Part shown: positions 1 through 5,900 of the stretch, in pieces | Numbering within the stretch: the stretch's first letter is position 1 | How the letters are laid out: every line of letters begins with the position of its first letter | Translations under genes and position numbers: made by a program | Notes under the pieces: model-generated | Databases searched by the model: none | What the model saw: the letters and a program-made list of their open reading frames with translations, nothing else | What the model was told of the DNA's origin: nothing | Assembly: GCA_016927125.1 (NCBI GenBank) | Contig: JAFGNG010000103.1 | Span: 1 to 6,088, forward strand | Origin: Planctomycetota bacterium | GTDB taxonomy: Bacteria > Planctomycetota > SZUA-567 > JAFGNG01 | Length of the DNA stretch: 6,088 nt | Direction of reading: 5' to 3'

Positions 1-753
1 AATCCCGGTTACCAGGCCCCCCAGGGCCAACAATGAAATGGTCGCGGGCTCCGGCACCACTAGGATTGCTCCCCAGTAATTCCACGGCTGGAAGATCGGC
101 GGGCTTGACCCCGGAACCGCTTGCGCCATGCCAGCACCATTGCCATTCTCATCAAAACCCAGGGAAAGGATATTCGTGGGATCCACGCCGTTATCAAAGA
201 AGCTTGACGCCCCCGGTGCATCCGCCACGGTGCCCAATCCCGCCGGGGCGATATACGCGGTTACCCAGGTAATAACCCCATGGGGAATTACCCCGGCCGG
301 ACCGACCGTCCAGGTCCAGGAACGCGCCATTCCGCCGGGTACCGGCGTGGGAAGGTCATAGATCCCCAGGCTGATGCTGTTGATCCCTACCGGCGCCAAT
401 ACCTGCGCCTTGATGGTCCAACCCACCAGGTTGGGATCTTCCTCATAGACATACCGCCATTGTGCGGCAAATTCTTCATCTGAATTATCACCCCACGACA
501 TAACCAAACCGCCATCGTTGTCTTCCGGCACGGTATCCATGACATATAGATCCGGCGGCGAAAATACACTATCGGGATAATGAAAGGTGACGTCATCTGA
601 CGCTTCCGGCGCCGGTTGAATATTGCCGGAATCAAGCGAACTCTGGAAGTCCTGGATATCTAACAAGGAGACATACGGCGATGCCGCAGCTCCTGGTGTA
701 ACCAGCATTACTACTGCCAATAATCCTATCCCCAGAACCAATAATTTTTTCAT
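1..753 (-). CDS. PEP-CTERM sorting-domain secreted protein (3' end cut by window edge)
   Basis: An open frame runs from ATG (753-751) to the window edge, giving 251 residues with no stop. A strong Shine-Dalgarno sequence, AAGGAGG (766-760), lies six bases upstream and fixes the start. Residues 1-24 form a signal peptide: Lys2-Lys3, a hydrophobic core, then a cleavage site after G-A-A-A. Residues 233-251 begin V-P-E-P-A-T and continue as a hydrophobic helix, which is the PEP-CTERM signal. In this family the helix is followed by a short Arg cluster, so only a few residues should be missing. The family is known to be exported, processed by an exosortase and directed to the envelope or extracellular matrix. 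The mature part has no cysteine and is very acidic (about 26 Asp/Glu against 3 Lys/Arg). I recognise no enzymatic domain in residues 25-230. No exosortase gene is in the window. The family call is firm and the function is unknown. Confidence 0.93.
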   Translation of the reverse strand, partial: MKKLLVLGIGLLAVVMLVTPGAAASPYVSLLDIQDFQSSLDSGNIQPAPEASDDVTFHYPDSVFSPPDLYVMDTVPEDNDGGLVMSWGDNSDEEFAAQWRYVYEEDPNLVGWTIKAQVLAPVGINSISLGIYDLPTPVPGGMARSWTWTVGPAGVIPHGVITWVTAYIAPAGLGTVADAPGASSFFDNGVDPTNILSLGFDENGNGAGMAQAVPGSSPPIFQPWNYWGAILVVPEPATISLLALGGLVTGI

Positions 754-766
754 AACTCTCCTCCTT
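754..766 (-). promoter_or_regulatory. Ribosome binding site of the PEP-CTERM gene
   Basis: On the minus strand AAGGAGGAGAG (766-756) ends just before the ATG at 753. AGGAGG is a near-ideal complement to the 16S rRNA 3' end, with six-base spacing. It decides the start of a gene whose stop lies outside the window. Confidence 0.85.
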
Positions 767-783
767 GCCAAAGAAAGCCAAAA

Positions 784-803
784 CAACCCCAAATAACCCC
801 AAA
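784..803 (-). repeat. 10-bp tandem repeat (two copies) in the PEP-CTERM leader
   Basis: On the minus strand the unit TTTGGGGTTR occurs twice in direct succession (803-794 and 793-784), differing only at the last base. It lies about 20 bases upstream of the Shine-Dalgarno sequence, within the expected 5' leader. Each copy has a GGGG run. Two runs alone cannot form an intramolecular quadruplex. Function unknown. Confidence 0.6.
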
Positions 804-827
804 CAGACATCCTGATTGCAGATCTAA

Positions 828-900
828 TCTCTGACGAAACTGGCAATCCCCAATCTCATCACTTGAGATCCAACCAATTTGGCTAATTCAATTTCAGAGA
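828..900 (-). promoter_or_regulatory. Possible structured 5' leader RNA (three-way junction) of the PEP-CTERM gene
   Basis: Folding the minus-strand RNA by eye gives three helices. P1 pairs 900-894 with 834-828 (seven perfect pairs), then 893-889 with 842-838 (five pairs, one G-U) across a three-base bulge (837-835). P2 pairs 884-880 with 876-872 (five pairs including one G-U, three-base loop). P3 pairs 870-864 with 858-852 (seven pairs including one G-U, five-base loop). The junction strands are 888-885, 871 and 851-843. The element ends 75 bases before the ATG, a normal position for a riboswitch or protein-binding leader. It matches no riboswitch class I can recall. The pairing is seen in the sequence; that it is a functional RNA is inference, and AT-rich DNA can fold like this by chance. 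Confidence 0.3.
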
Positions 901-921
901 ATCGTCGATGTTTTCAGCTGC

Positions 922-947
922 AACTTAATTTTATTCCCCATTAAGTT
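922..947. repeat. 8-bp perfect inverted repeat, operator-like
   Basis: AACTTAAT (922-929) and ATTAAGTT (940-947) are exact reverse complements separated by ten bases; two further pairs (919-920 with 949-950) follow after one mismatch. The centre-to-centre distance is 18 bases. No T-run follows on either strand, so this is not an intrinsic terminator. It lies between a TTGACA box and the PEP-CTERM gene, where a repressor or activator site would be expected. The binding protein is unknown. Confidence 0.45.
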
Positions 948-975
948 ACATGTCCTATAACTCCTTGCTTGTCAA
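945..975 (-). promoter_or_regulatory. Weak candidate sigma-70 promoter for the PEP-CTERM gene
   Basis: A perfect -35 hexamer TTGACA is present on the minus strand at 975-970. The best -10 match at a tolerable distance is TGTAAC (950-945; four of six bases, 19-base spacer), which is poor. If used, it would give a leader of roughly 190 bases including the foldable element at 828-900, and the palindrome at 922-947 would overlap the -10 region. I found no convincing sigma-54 -24/-12 pair in the gap. Confidence 0.2.
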
Positions 976-1194
976 TGGGTTTCTGATTTTTAGATGGCAT
1001 AGTGGCAGGTTGAAATCGAGGATGGATAATGGCGATGGCGAATCAAATTTTAATGATACTACATAAGGCTTTTGGTTTTAATTAGTAACAACATTTCAGA
1101 CCGGCATGGGTTGGCGGTTTTTTGCGAACTGAGAAGAACAACTTATACTGGAAATGTAAAAATTCTGATGATTGGCAGGAGCCAGAAGCCAGGG

Positions 1195-1539
1195 TCAGCA
1201 GGTCAGATGCAGGCCGGCCACTACCCGGTGGTTTGCAGAGATGCGGTTAAACTCCTCCACCGCCCACGGGGTTTTATAACAGAGCAGGGTGAGTCCCCTG
1301 GAGAGAAGCTCTTCCTTGAGCTCATCCGGGACCTGCATGAGCTCGCTAGCGCCGGTTCCGAGGATTATAATTTCCGGTTGGGCGCCGAGGATCTCACGGA
1401 GATCATCCAGACAGACACTATGGCCGGTTTTTCTCCACCAGGAGGCATCCACCCGGTCGGGGTAGATAATCACATCCGAGGTGTATTCCTTACCATCAAT
1501 AACAATGGCGCCGAAGGAGTAGGAATTAATTCGGGTCAT
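1195..1539 (-). CDS. Mth938-like domain protein (DUF498 / NDUFAF3-like family)
   Basis: A complete 114-residue protein from ATG (1539-1537) to TGA (1197-1195), the usual length for a stand-alone member. Family marks are Y7-S-F-G10, the I-D-G-K-E-Y segment (14-19), D32-x-S-W-W near residue 35, the glycine turn I-L-G-T-G (59-63), T90-x-x-A-V-E-x-F and the C-terminal ending G-L-H-L-T-C. The family folds as a small alpha/beta protein. A eukaryotic relative, NDUFAF3, assists respiratory complex I assembly, while the bacterial and archaeal role is unknown. The start overlaps the stop of the radical SAM gene as ATGA, so translation is probably coupled, which also explains the weak ribosome binding site. 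It is the last gene of the three-gene cluster. The family call is firm; any role as partner of the radical SAM protein is inferred from position only. Confidence 0.92.
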   Translation of the reverse strand: MTRINSYSFGAIVIDGKEYTSDVIIYPDRVDASWWRKTGHSVCLDDLREILGAQPEIIILGTGASELMQVPDELKEELLSRGLTLLCYKTPWAVEEFNRISANHRVVAGLHLTC

Positions 1540-2399
1540 CTCTCATCATCCAGGCGAAGACCTTTAGACTGCGCGTACTCCCTGGCTTCAGCAATCTCGG
1601 AGGGTAGCGGGAGCCGGTTGAGTTCAGGATAATCCGAAGCGCAGAAACTGGGATGGTATTGCCCCATCACGTTGATATAAGTGCGGGGTGAAATTTCATC
1701 GGCCAGGAAATCAATTATCTCCTTGGCGGAATCCCCCCCGCCTGGCATTACCAAATGCCTGACCAGTAGGCCGCGGACCGCGAGCCCGTCCCGGATTTCA
1801 AGATCACCTACCTGCCGGTGCATCTCTTTAAGCGCCGCGCGGGCGGTCTCGGGATAGTTCTGGGCGTTGGCATAGGTCTGGGCGTCTCTATCCTTGGCAA
1901 ATTTAAAGTCAGGCATATAAATCTCAATCAACCCATCAAGATAAGCGAGGGTTCCAACTTTATCATAGCCGCTACTGTTATAAATGGCTGGGATTTTCAG
2001 CCCTTTATCCTTGGCGATCACAATCGCCTCGGCGATCTGCTGGGTATAATGCGTGGGGGTTACCAGATTAATATTATGGCAGTCGATATTCTGCAGCCCG
2101 AGCATGATTCCGGCCAATTCAACCGGGGTAACACTGCGCCCGCAGATTTTATGGCTGATATCAAAGTTCTGGCAGAAGACACAGTGCAGGTTACAGCCCG
2201 AGAAAAAGATTGTTCCGGAACCTTGCTCTCCGACCAGGGGAGATTCTTCGCCAAAATGCGGCCCAATAGAGGCAACCGTGACCTTTTCCGTACCCTTGCA
2301 GAACCCCTGCTCGCCTTCGGTGCGCAGCGCTTTGCATTCACGCGGGCAGAGTTTGCAAGGGCTCAGCATTTCATAGAGGTCATTTATCGCTATGCTCAT
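1536..2399 (-). CDS. Radical SAM protein, PflX-type (COG1313)
   Basis: A complete 287-residue protein, near full length for the family. The radical SAM motif C-N-L-H-C-V-F-C places cysteines 69, 73 and 76 to ligate a 4Fe-4S cluster that cleaves S-adenosylmethionine. In front is the family-specific cysteine set C15-x2-C18-P-R-x-C22 with C34, possibly a second metal site. Other family marks are P47-H-F-G-E-E, G60-S-G-T-I-F-F before the cluster, N111-x-V-T-P-T-H, Y140-N-S-S-G-Y and P163-D-F-K-F. It resembles pyruvate formate-lyase activating enzyme, but PflX proteins have no settled substrate, and no formate-lyase-like glycyl radical enzyme is seen here. The ATG at 2399 has only a weak AGG six bases upstream and lies 30 bases after the GYD stop, in the same frame. 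The stop overlaps the next gene's start. Likely cytoplasmic. Confidence 0.95.
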   Translation of the reverse strand: MSIAINDLYEMLSPCKLCPRECKALRTEGEQGFCKGTEKVTVASIGPHFGEESPLVGEQGSGTIFFSGCNLHCVFCQNFDISHKICGRSVTPVELAGIMLGLQNIDCHNINLVTPTHYTQQIAEAIVIAKDKGLKIPAIYNSSGYDKVGTLAYLDGLIEIYMPDFKFAKDRDAQTYANAQNYPETARAALKEMHRQVGDLEIRDGLAVRGLLVRHLVMPGGGDSAKEIIDFLADEISPRTYINVMGQYHPSFCASDYPELNRLPLPSEIAEAREYAQSKGLRLDDER

Positions 2400-2429
2400 C
2401 GGTTGCCTGTTAAGAATAGAATGCGACCA

Positions 2430-2714
2430 TTACAGCTCCGAGATGATTTTGTCAAACTCATCCACCGGCAAGGCAGCGCAGGTTGTGAAGGATATCCCGG
2501 TCATCCTGCCAAGGGCGACCGAGGCCTTGACCGCGGCAGTTTCTCCAGGCAAGTCCACGATCAAAACCAGATCGTGGTCACCCAGGAGGGCATGGATGGA
2601 TTTAACCTTCCCACCCAAGTCCTTGATCAATTTGGACACCTCGGCGGTCCGAGCCGGGCTGGCTTTTGCCATCGCTGCCGCAGAGTAGTTCCCAAACATA
2701 AAATAAGTTGCCAT
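2430..2714 (-). CDS. GYD domain-containing protein
   Basis: A complete 94-residue protein from ATG (2714-2712) to TAA (2432-2430). AAGGAG (2726-2721) lies six bases upstream. The whole length matches the GYD family: M-A-T-Y-F-M-F-G start, R22-T, G34-G-K-V-K-S, A42-L-L-G, D48-L-V-L-I-V-D-L-P-G, K63-A-S-V-A-L, and T72-G-I-S-F. The family has a ferredoxin-like alpha/beta fold resembling ligand-sensing Lrp/AsnC C-terminal domains; its function is not established. The eponymous G-x-Y-D position reads G45-D-H47-D here, with His for Tyr. It is the first gene of the cluster, 30 bases ahead of the radical SAM gene. It could be a ligand-binding or oligomerising partner of that enzyme, but this rests on gene order alone. 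Confidence 0.9.
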   Translation of the reverse strand: MATYFMFGNYSAAAMAKASPARTAEVSKLIKDLGGKVKSIHALLGDHDLVLIVDLPGETAAVKASVALGRMTGISFTTCAALPVDEFDKIISEL

Positions 2715-2729
2715 AGCTTTCTCCTTTCA
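2715..2729 (-). promoter_or_regulatory. Ribosome binding site of the GYD gene
   Basis: GAAAGGAGAAAG on the minus strand contains AAGGAG (2726-2721), six bases before the ATG at 2714. It supports this start and is the strongest ribosome binding site of the three-gene cluster. Confidence 0.75.
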
Positions 2730-2802
2730 GAAAAGAAGACGCCTGTTAAGATATGATTTTTGCAGAAAATATTTGCCGACCGAATTTTATATCCGTTACT
2801 TC

Positions 2803-2854
2803 TCGCATGCAAGGATTTATAGTCTTTTATCTCTACTTTTAATTAGTCATGCGA
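2803..2854. repeat. 7-bp inverted repeat in the GYD operon leader
   Basis: TCGCATG (2803-2809) and CATGCGA (2848-2854) are exact reverse complements 38 bases apart. The intervening sequence is AT-rich with no obvious internal helix. They could be paired regulator half-sites or the base of a leader hairpin. At this length and spacing chance is a real possibility. Confidence 0.3.
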
Positions 2855-2860
2855 AAAAAA

Positions 2861-2890
2861 ACTATATACTTTGCAAATAATGAAAACCAA
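2861..2890 (-). promoter_or_regulatory. Weak candidate promoter for the GYD / radical SAM / Mth938 operon
   Basis: On the minus strand TTGGTT (2890-2885) and TATAGT (2866-2861) are separated by 18 bases; they match the sigma-70 boxes at three and five of six positions. A second weak pair, TTGCAT (2812-2807) and TATAAA (2791-2786), has a short 15-base spacer. The 246-base gap after the large gene (2715-2960) is AT-rich and lacks a clear terminator, so an own promoter is likely, but which box is used cannot be decided. Confidence 0.25.
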
Positions 2891-2960
2891 TGACACTACT
2901 TCTGAACAGACTGCAAGTTAGGGCTGGTTAAAGAATGGGGGTACCTGGGAGGCTAAGCTG

Positions 2961-5900
2961 TTACTCGCCAAACTCCATAAGAAAACCCCATTGGTAAGGG
3001 GAGAGCGGGCAGTGGTCGGCCCTGGTGGCAAACTCCAGGGCATTGCTGCCCACAGTCTTGATGCAGATAAGATTCTCTCCCTTCCCGAGTTTCAGGTTTA
3101 TAACCTGGTCGCAACCTCCTGGAAATGAAAGTTGCAGCTCTCCATTGACATAGATCCTGGCCGGGTGGCGGGTAGTAAGCCGTGCCGGGATCATATTCTT
3201 ATTCTTAGAGGTGAGCCTGGTAACTGCGTAAGCTGCTGCATCCGGCATGGGCATGAAGAGCGGGGCGATGATAACCGGTTCTACGGCAAGTTCATTAAAC
3301 ATAGCGGCTATCTTCATTGCTCCCAGGGGGGGCGCACTCTTGCCGGGGGAGGTGTTTTTGGAAACAGCGGTATAATATTTCCGCCACCGCAGGATCCTGC
3401 CTTCGCTTCCGGTTACGGGTGAGTTGAAATCAATGCTTTCTTCAGGCGGGAAGGATTTGGCAAGCACGTTGCCCTGGTCTTCCTCCCACTGGGTCTGTTT
3501 CTGCGGCGAGGGATTTGCTGCCAGACTGAAGGGGCCAATGATATGCCAGAGGCGGGAACTTTTTCGAAGTTCTTCCAGCTTCGCAGCTAACTCGATAATT
3601 CTGGCGTCAGCAACCTTTGCCAGGCGTTTCTTCGGCGGAAAGCTTTCCAGGAGTTGGGCCAGGAGAGTTTCCGTCAGGGCGTCACGGCCAAGCGCCCCCA
3701 GCCACCGGAAGGTAGTAAGCAGTAACCTTCCCTTGCCCAGGGGGATCTCGAGGATAGTTGCCCCCCACGGGGGGGCGCAATCCTGGCAAAAGATTCCCGT
3801 GTGCAAGCGCCCGATAGAGGCTTCAAGATAATGCTCCGGGAGTGACTCCGCCCATTGTGAACCCATCAGCCCGATTGCGGGGAGCTCTTCAAAGAGAGAA
3901 GTGGTGCGGCCAAAGTAGAGGGGGGCCGACACTTGGCTCTCTGGGATTTTATCCCGCAGGTTTTTGCCCAGGGAATGAACCTGGAAGGCCCGGCTTAAAA
4001 TCCCGGTTGCCTGCAAAACCTTGCCGGTATCCTGGGGAGTGCCGAGAAGAAACAAGGTGCCGCCGGCTTCGGTACGCGCCAGGGTTTCGGCAAGCTCCAC
4101 AGGTTCATGCGCGAGGAGGGAATCACCCAGGCTCAGTAGGGCGGTCTGCGCCCAGGAGATCTTGCCATCACTAAATCCTAATCCCAGGGCGACGGCAGGA
4201 TCCGTGGCAATCAGCTTCAGGTTCGGATTATTCCACCTGCTGCCAGGCAGCACTTCCACCGAGAGCTCCGAGATGCCGCCCTCTTCCCAATCCGCCTCCA
4301 GTACCAGTTGATAGCGGCCAGGCAGGAGGAATTTCCCGGGAATGGTAATGATAGCAAAAGTATCTCCCCCGACATCCGCCTTGATTTCATCGCGCCAGAC
4401 TGAAACGGTATGTTTCTCAGGGGTCAAGGACACGTTGAACCGGGCGTTTTTCCGCAGTTGCTGCCGGGGAAGCGCAATCTGGAAATCCTCGTCCTCGCCT
4501 TCATGCAAGGTAAGTGAGGGGGCGAAAAAGATTGGCAGGGAGTCGGAATTCGCAAACCTTAATTTCTCCAGGTATTCAACCTCTTCTTCCGGATTCCACT
4601 TGCGGCCGTCAATCACTATGCCGGAAAGGTGTGGATTGCAATGCAGTACCGGAAGGATCTCAGCAAGGCTTTGCTGGTGCAAGTCTTCGCCTTCCTTCAG
4701 GAACTGCTCAAAATCACCGGCTTCCGGCGGCATCTCCAGGGCGTCAAACCCCGCCCGGCAGCGTTCTTTCCACTCCGGGGGGAGCTTGTCATCAAAGCCC
4801 GGTCTGACCGGCGTTAAAACCACCCAGGCCGGAGAGAAGCGCGGGTGTAAGCGCGCATATTTACGGAAGCGGGCCTGGTCGCATGGCCGGGGAGTAAAAA
4901 GCGCAACCCCCCCCCCTTTAACCAGGGTTTCACTCTGGGCGGGTAGAATCCACCCTTCGGGGCAATCGCTGCCGGGCGCCAGTCCCGAGACTACTGCCCG
5001 AGAGGGGTCCAACCGGCGGCTCTCCCGCATCAACCCTTGAAGCGGGCTGCAAGGGGATTCCTGGCAATCCAGGTTTGCCGACCAGAAGATAGTTGCGGGT
5101 GAATTGCCGCAGGTCTCTATCATTTCACGCGCACTTGCGAGCAGGTTGTCCTGGCGGAGGCTGCCAGCCTCAAATGGAAAACGCAGCGCCGGGGGTGGTT
5201 CAACCACCAGCAGGATCCCGAGTTCATCAGCGGCCTCAGTCCAGGCCGCATGGTTAAGCCCGGTACCCAGCCAGACCATGTTAAAACCGGAGTCCTTGAC
5301 CGCTTCCAGCCGGCTGCGGATCTCCTTGCGGTTCCCCGGTTGGGAGAGGGCAACCGCGCATAAACGCAAAGGCTTTTGGTTGAAGTAAAAGCCGTCGACG
5401 GTCAAGGAAACGCTCCGCATCCCAAAGCGTACACTGGCCTGTTCACGCTTGCCAATAGCATTCTCGATTGTAACCTCAAGAAAATACAATTGCGGGTCCT
5501 CCAGCGACCAGGGCTTGAACTTGGCAAAGGGGATGGTCGCCCAGCCGGTAGTCGGTAGGGTTCCGGAGATTATCGCCTTGCGTTTGTCGGAGGAGATAGC
5601 ATTAAAGATCTTATAGCCAAGTTGGTGAGGGCCGGGACCGAACTTCCGGCTGAGCTTCAGGGTTAATCGCAGGCAGGAGTTATCCGGGTCCGGCTCGACT
5701 TGCAAGTCATGGATAATCTGGTGGTTACAGCCCTCGATCCAGGCCTTAAAAGTAACCGGTGCAGGCTCGCCCGCGAACAGTAAGACAAAGCGGTGCGAAA
5801 TATCCACCGAAGGGTCGAGGACGGAGGTTCCCTCCAGGGAGAATGCCAACGGCTCCAGGCGGATCGCCTGCTTTGCCAACCGGTTGCCATCAATCCAGAC

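Larger units (their letters stand above)
754..1194. other. 441-base intergenic region between the Mth938-like and PEP-CTERM genes
   Basis: No gene is supported here on either strand. It is AT-richer than the flanking genes. Its left half holds the candidate promoter, palindrome, foldable leader, tandem repeat and ribosome binding site listed separately. The right half (about 1000-1194) holds nothing I can name. A TGGC/GCCA hairpin at 1173-1184 just past the Mth938-like stop has only a four-bp stem and no adjacent T-run, so no terminator is claimed for the operon. Confidence 0.7.

Noticed and set aside
852..870. Hammerhead-like element (GTGATGAG near a GAAA) in the leader
   Set aside because: The hammerhead core needs CUGAUGA; the first C is G here, and the GAAA lies within the closing helix in the wrong order.
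1100..1124. ACCG...CGGT followed by six T on the plus strand, terminator-like
   Set aside because: The stem is only four bp with an 11-base loop and no plus-strand gene ends here.
1072..1632. A 186-codon open frame on the plus strand
   Set aside because: It overlaps the Mth938-like gene antisense and its translation has no recognisable features.
1733..1739. Seven-base homopolymer in the radical SAM gene, and similar ones at 3326-3332
   Set aside because: Both lie within Gly or Pro codons of intact frames and are short; only the ten-base tract at 4907-4916 stands out.
1818..2756. A 312-codon open frame on the plus strand
   Set aside because: It lies wholly antisense to the radical SAM and GYD genes, whose minus-strand products are conserved along their length; its translation resembles no family and it has no convincing ribosome binding site.
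3761..3775. C6-AC-G7 inverted repeat inside the GH2-like gene
   Set aside because: It encodes A-P-P-W-G in a continuous frame; GC-rich proline and glycine codons explain it.
4342..5040. A 232-codon open frame on the plus strand
   Set aside because: It is antisense inside the GH2-like gene; the Ser/Arg-rich translation is typical of a shadow frame in GC-rich coding DNA.
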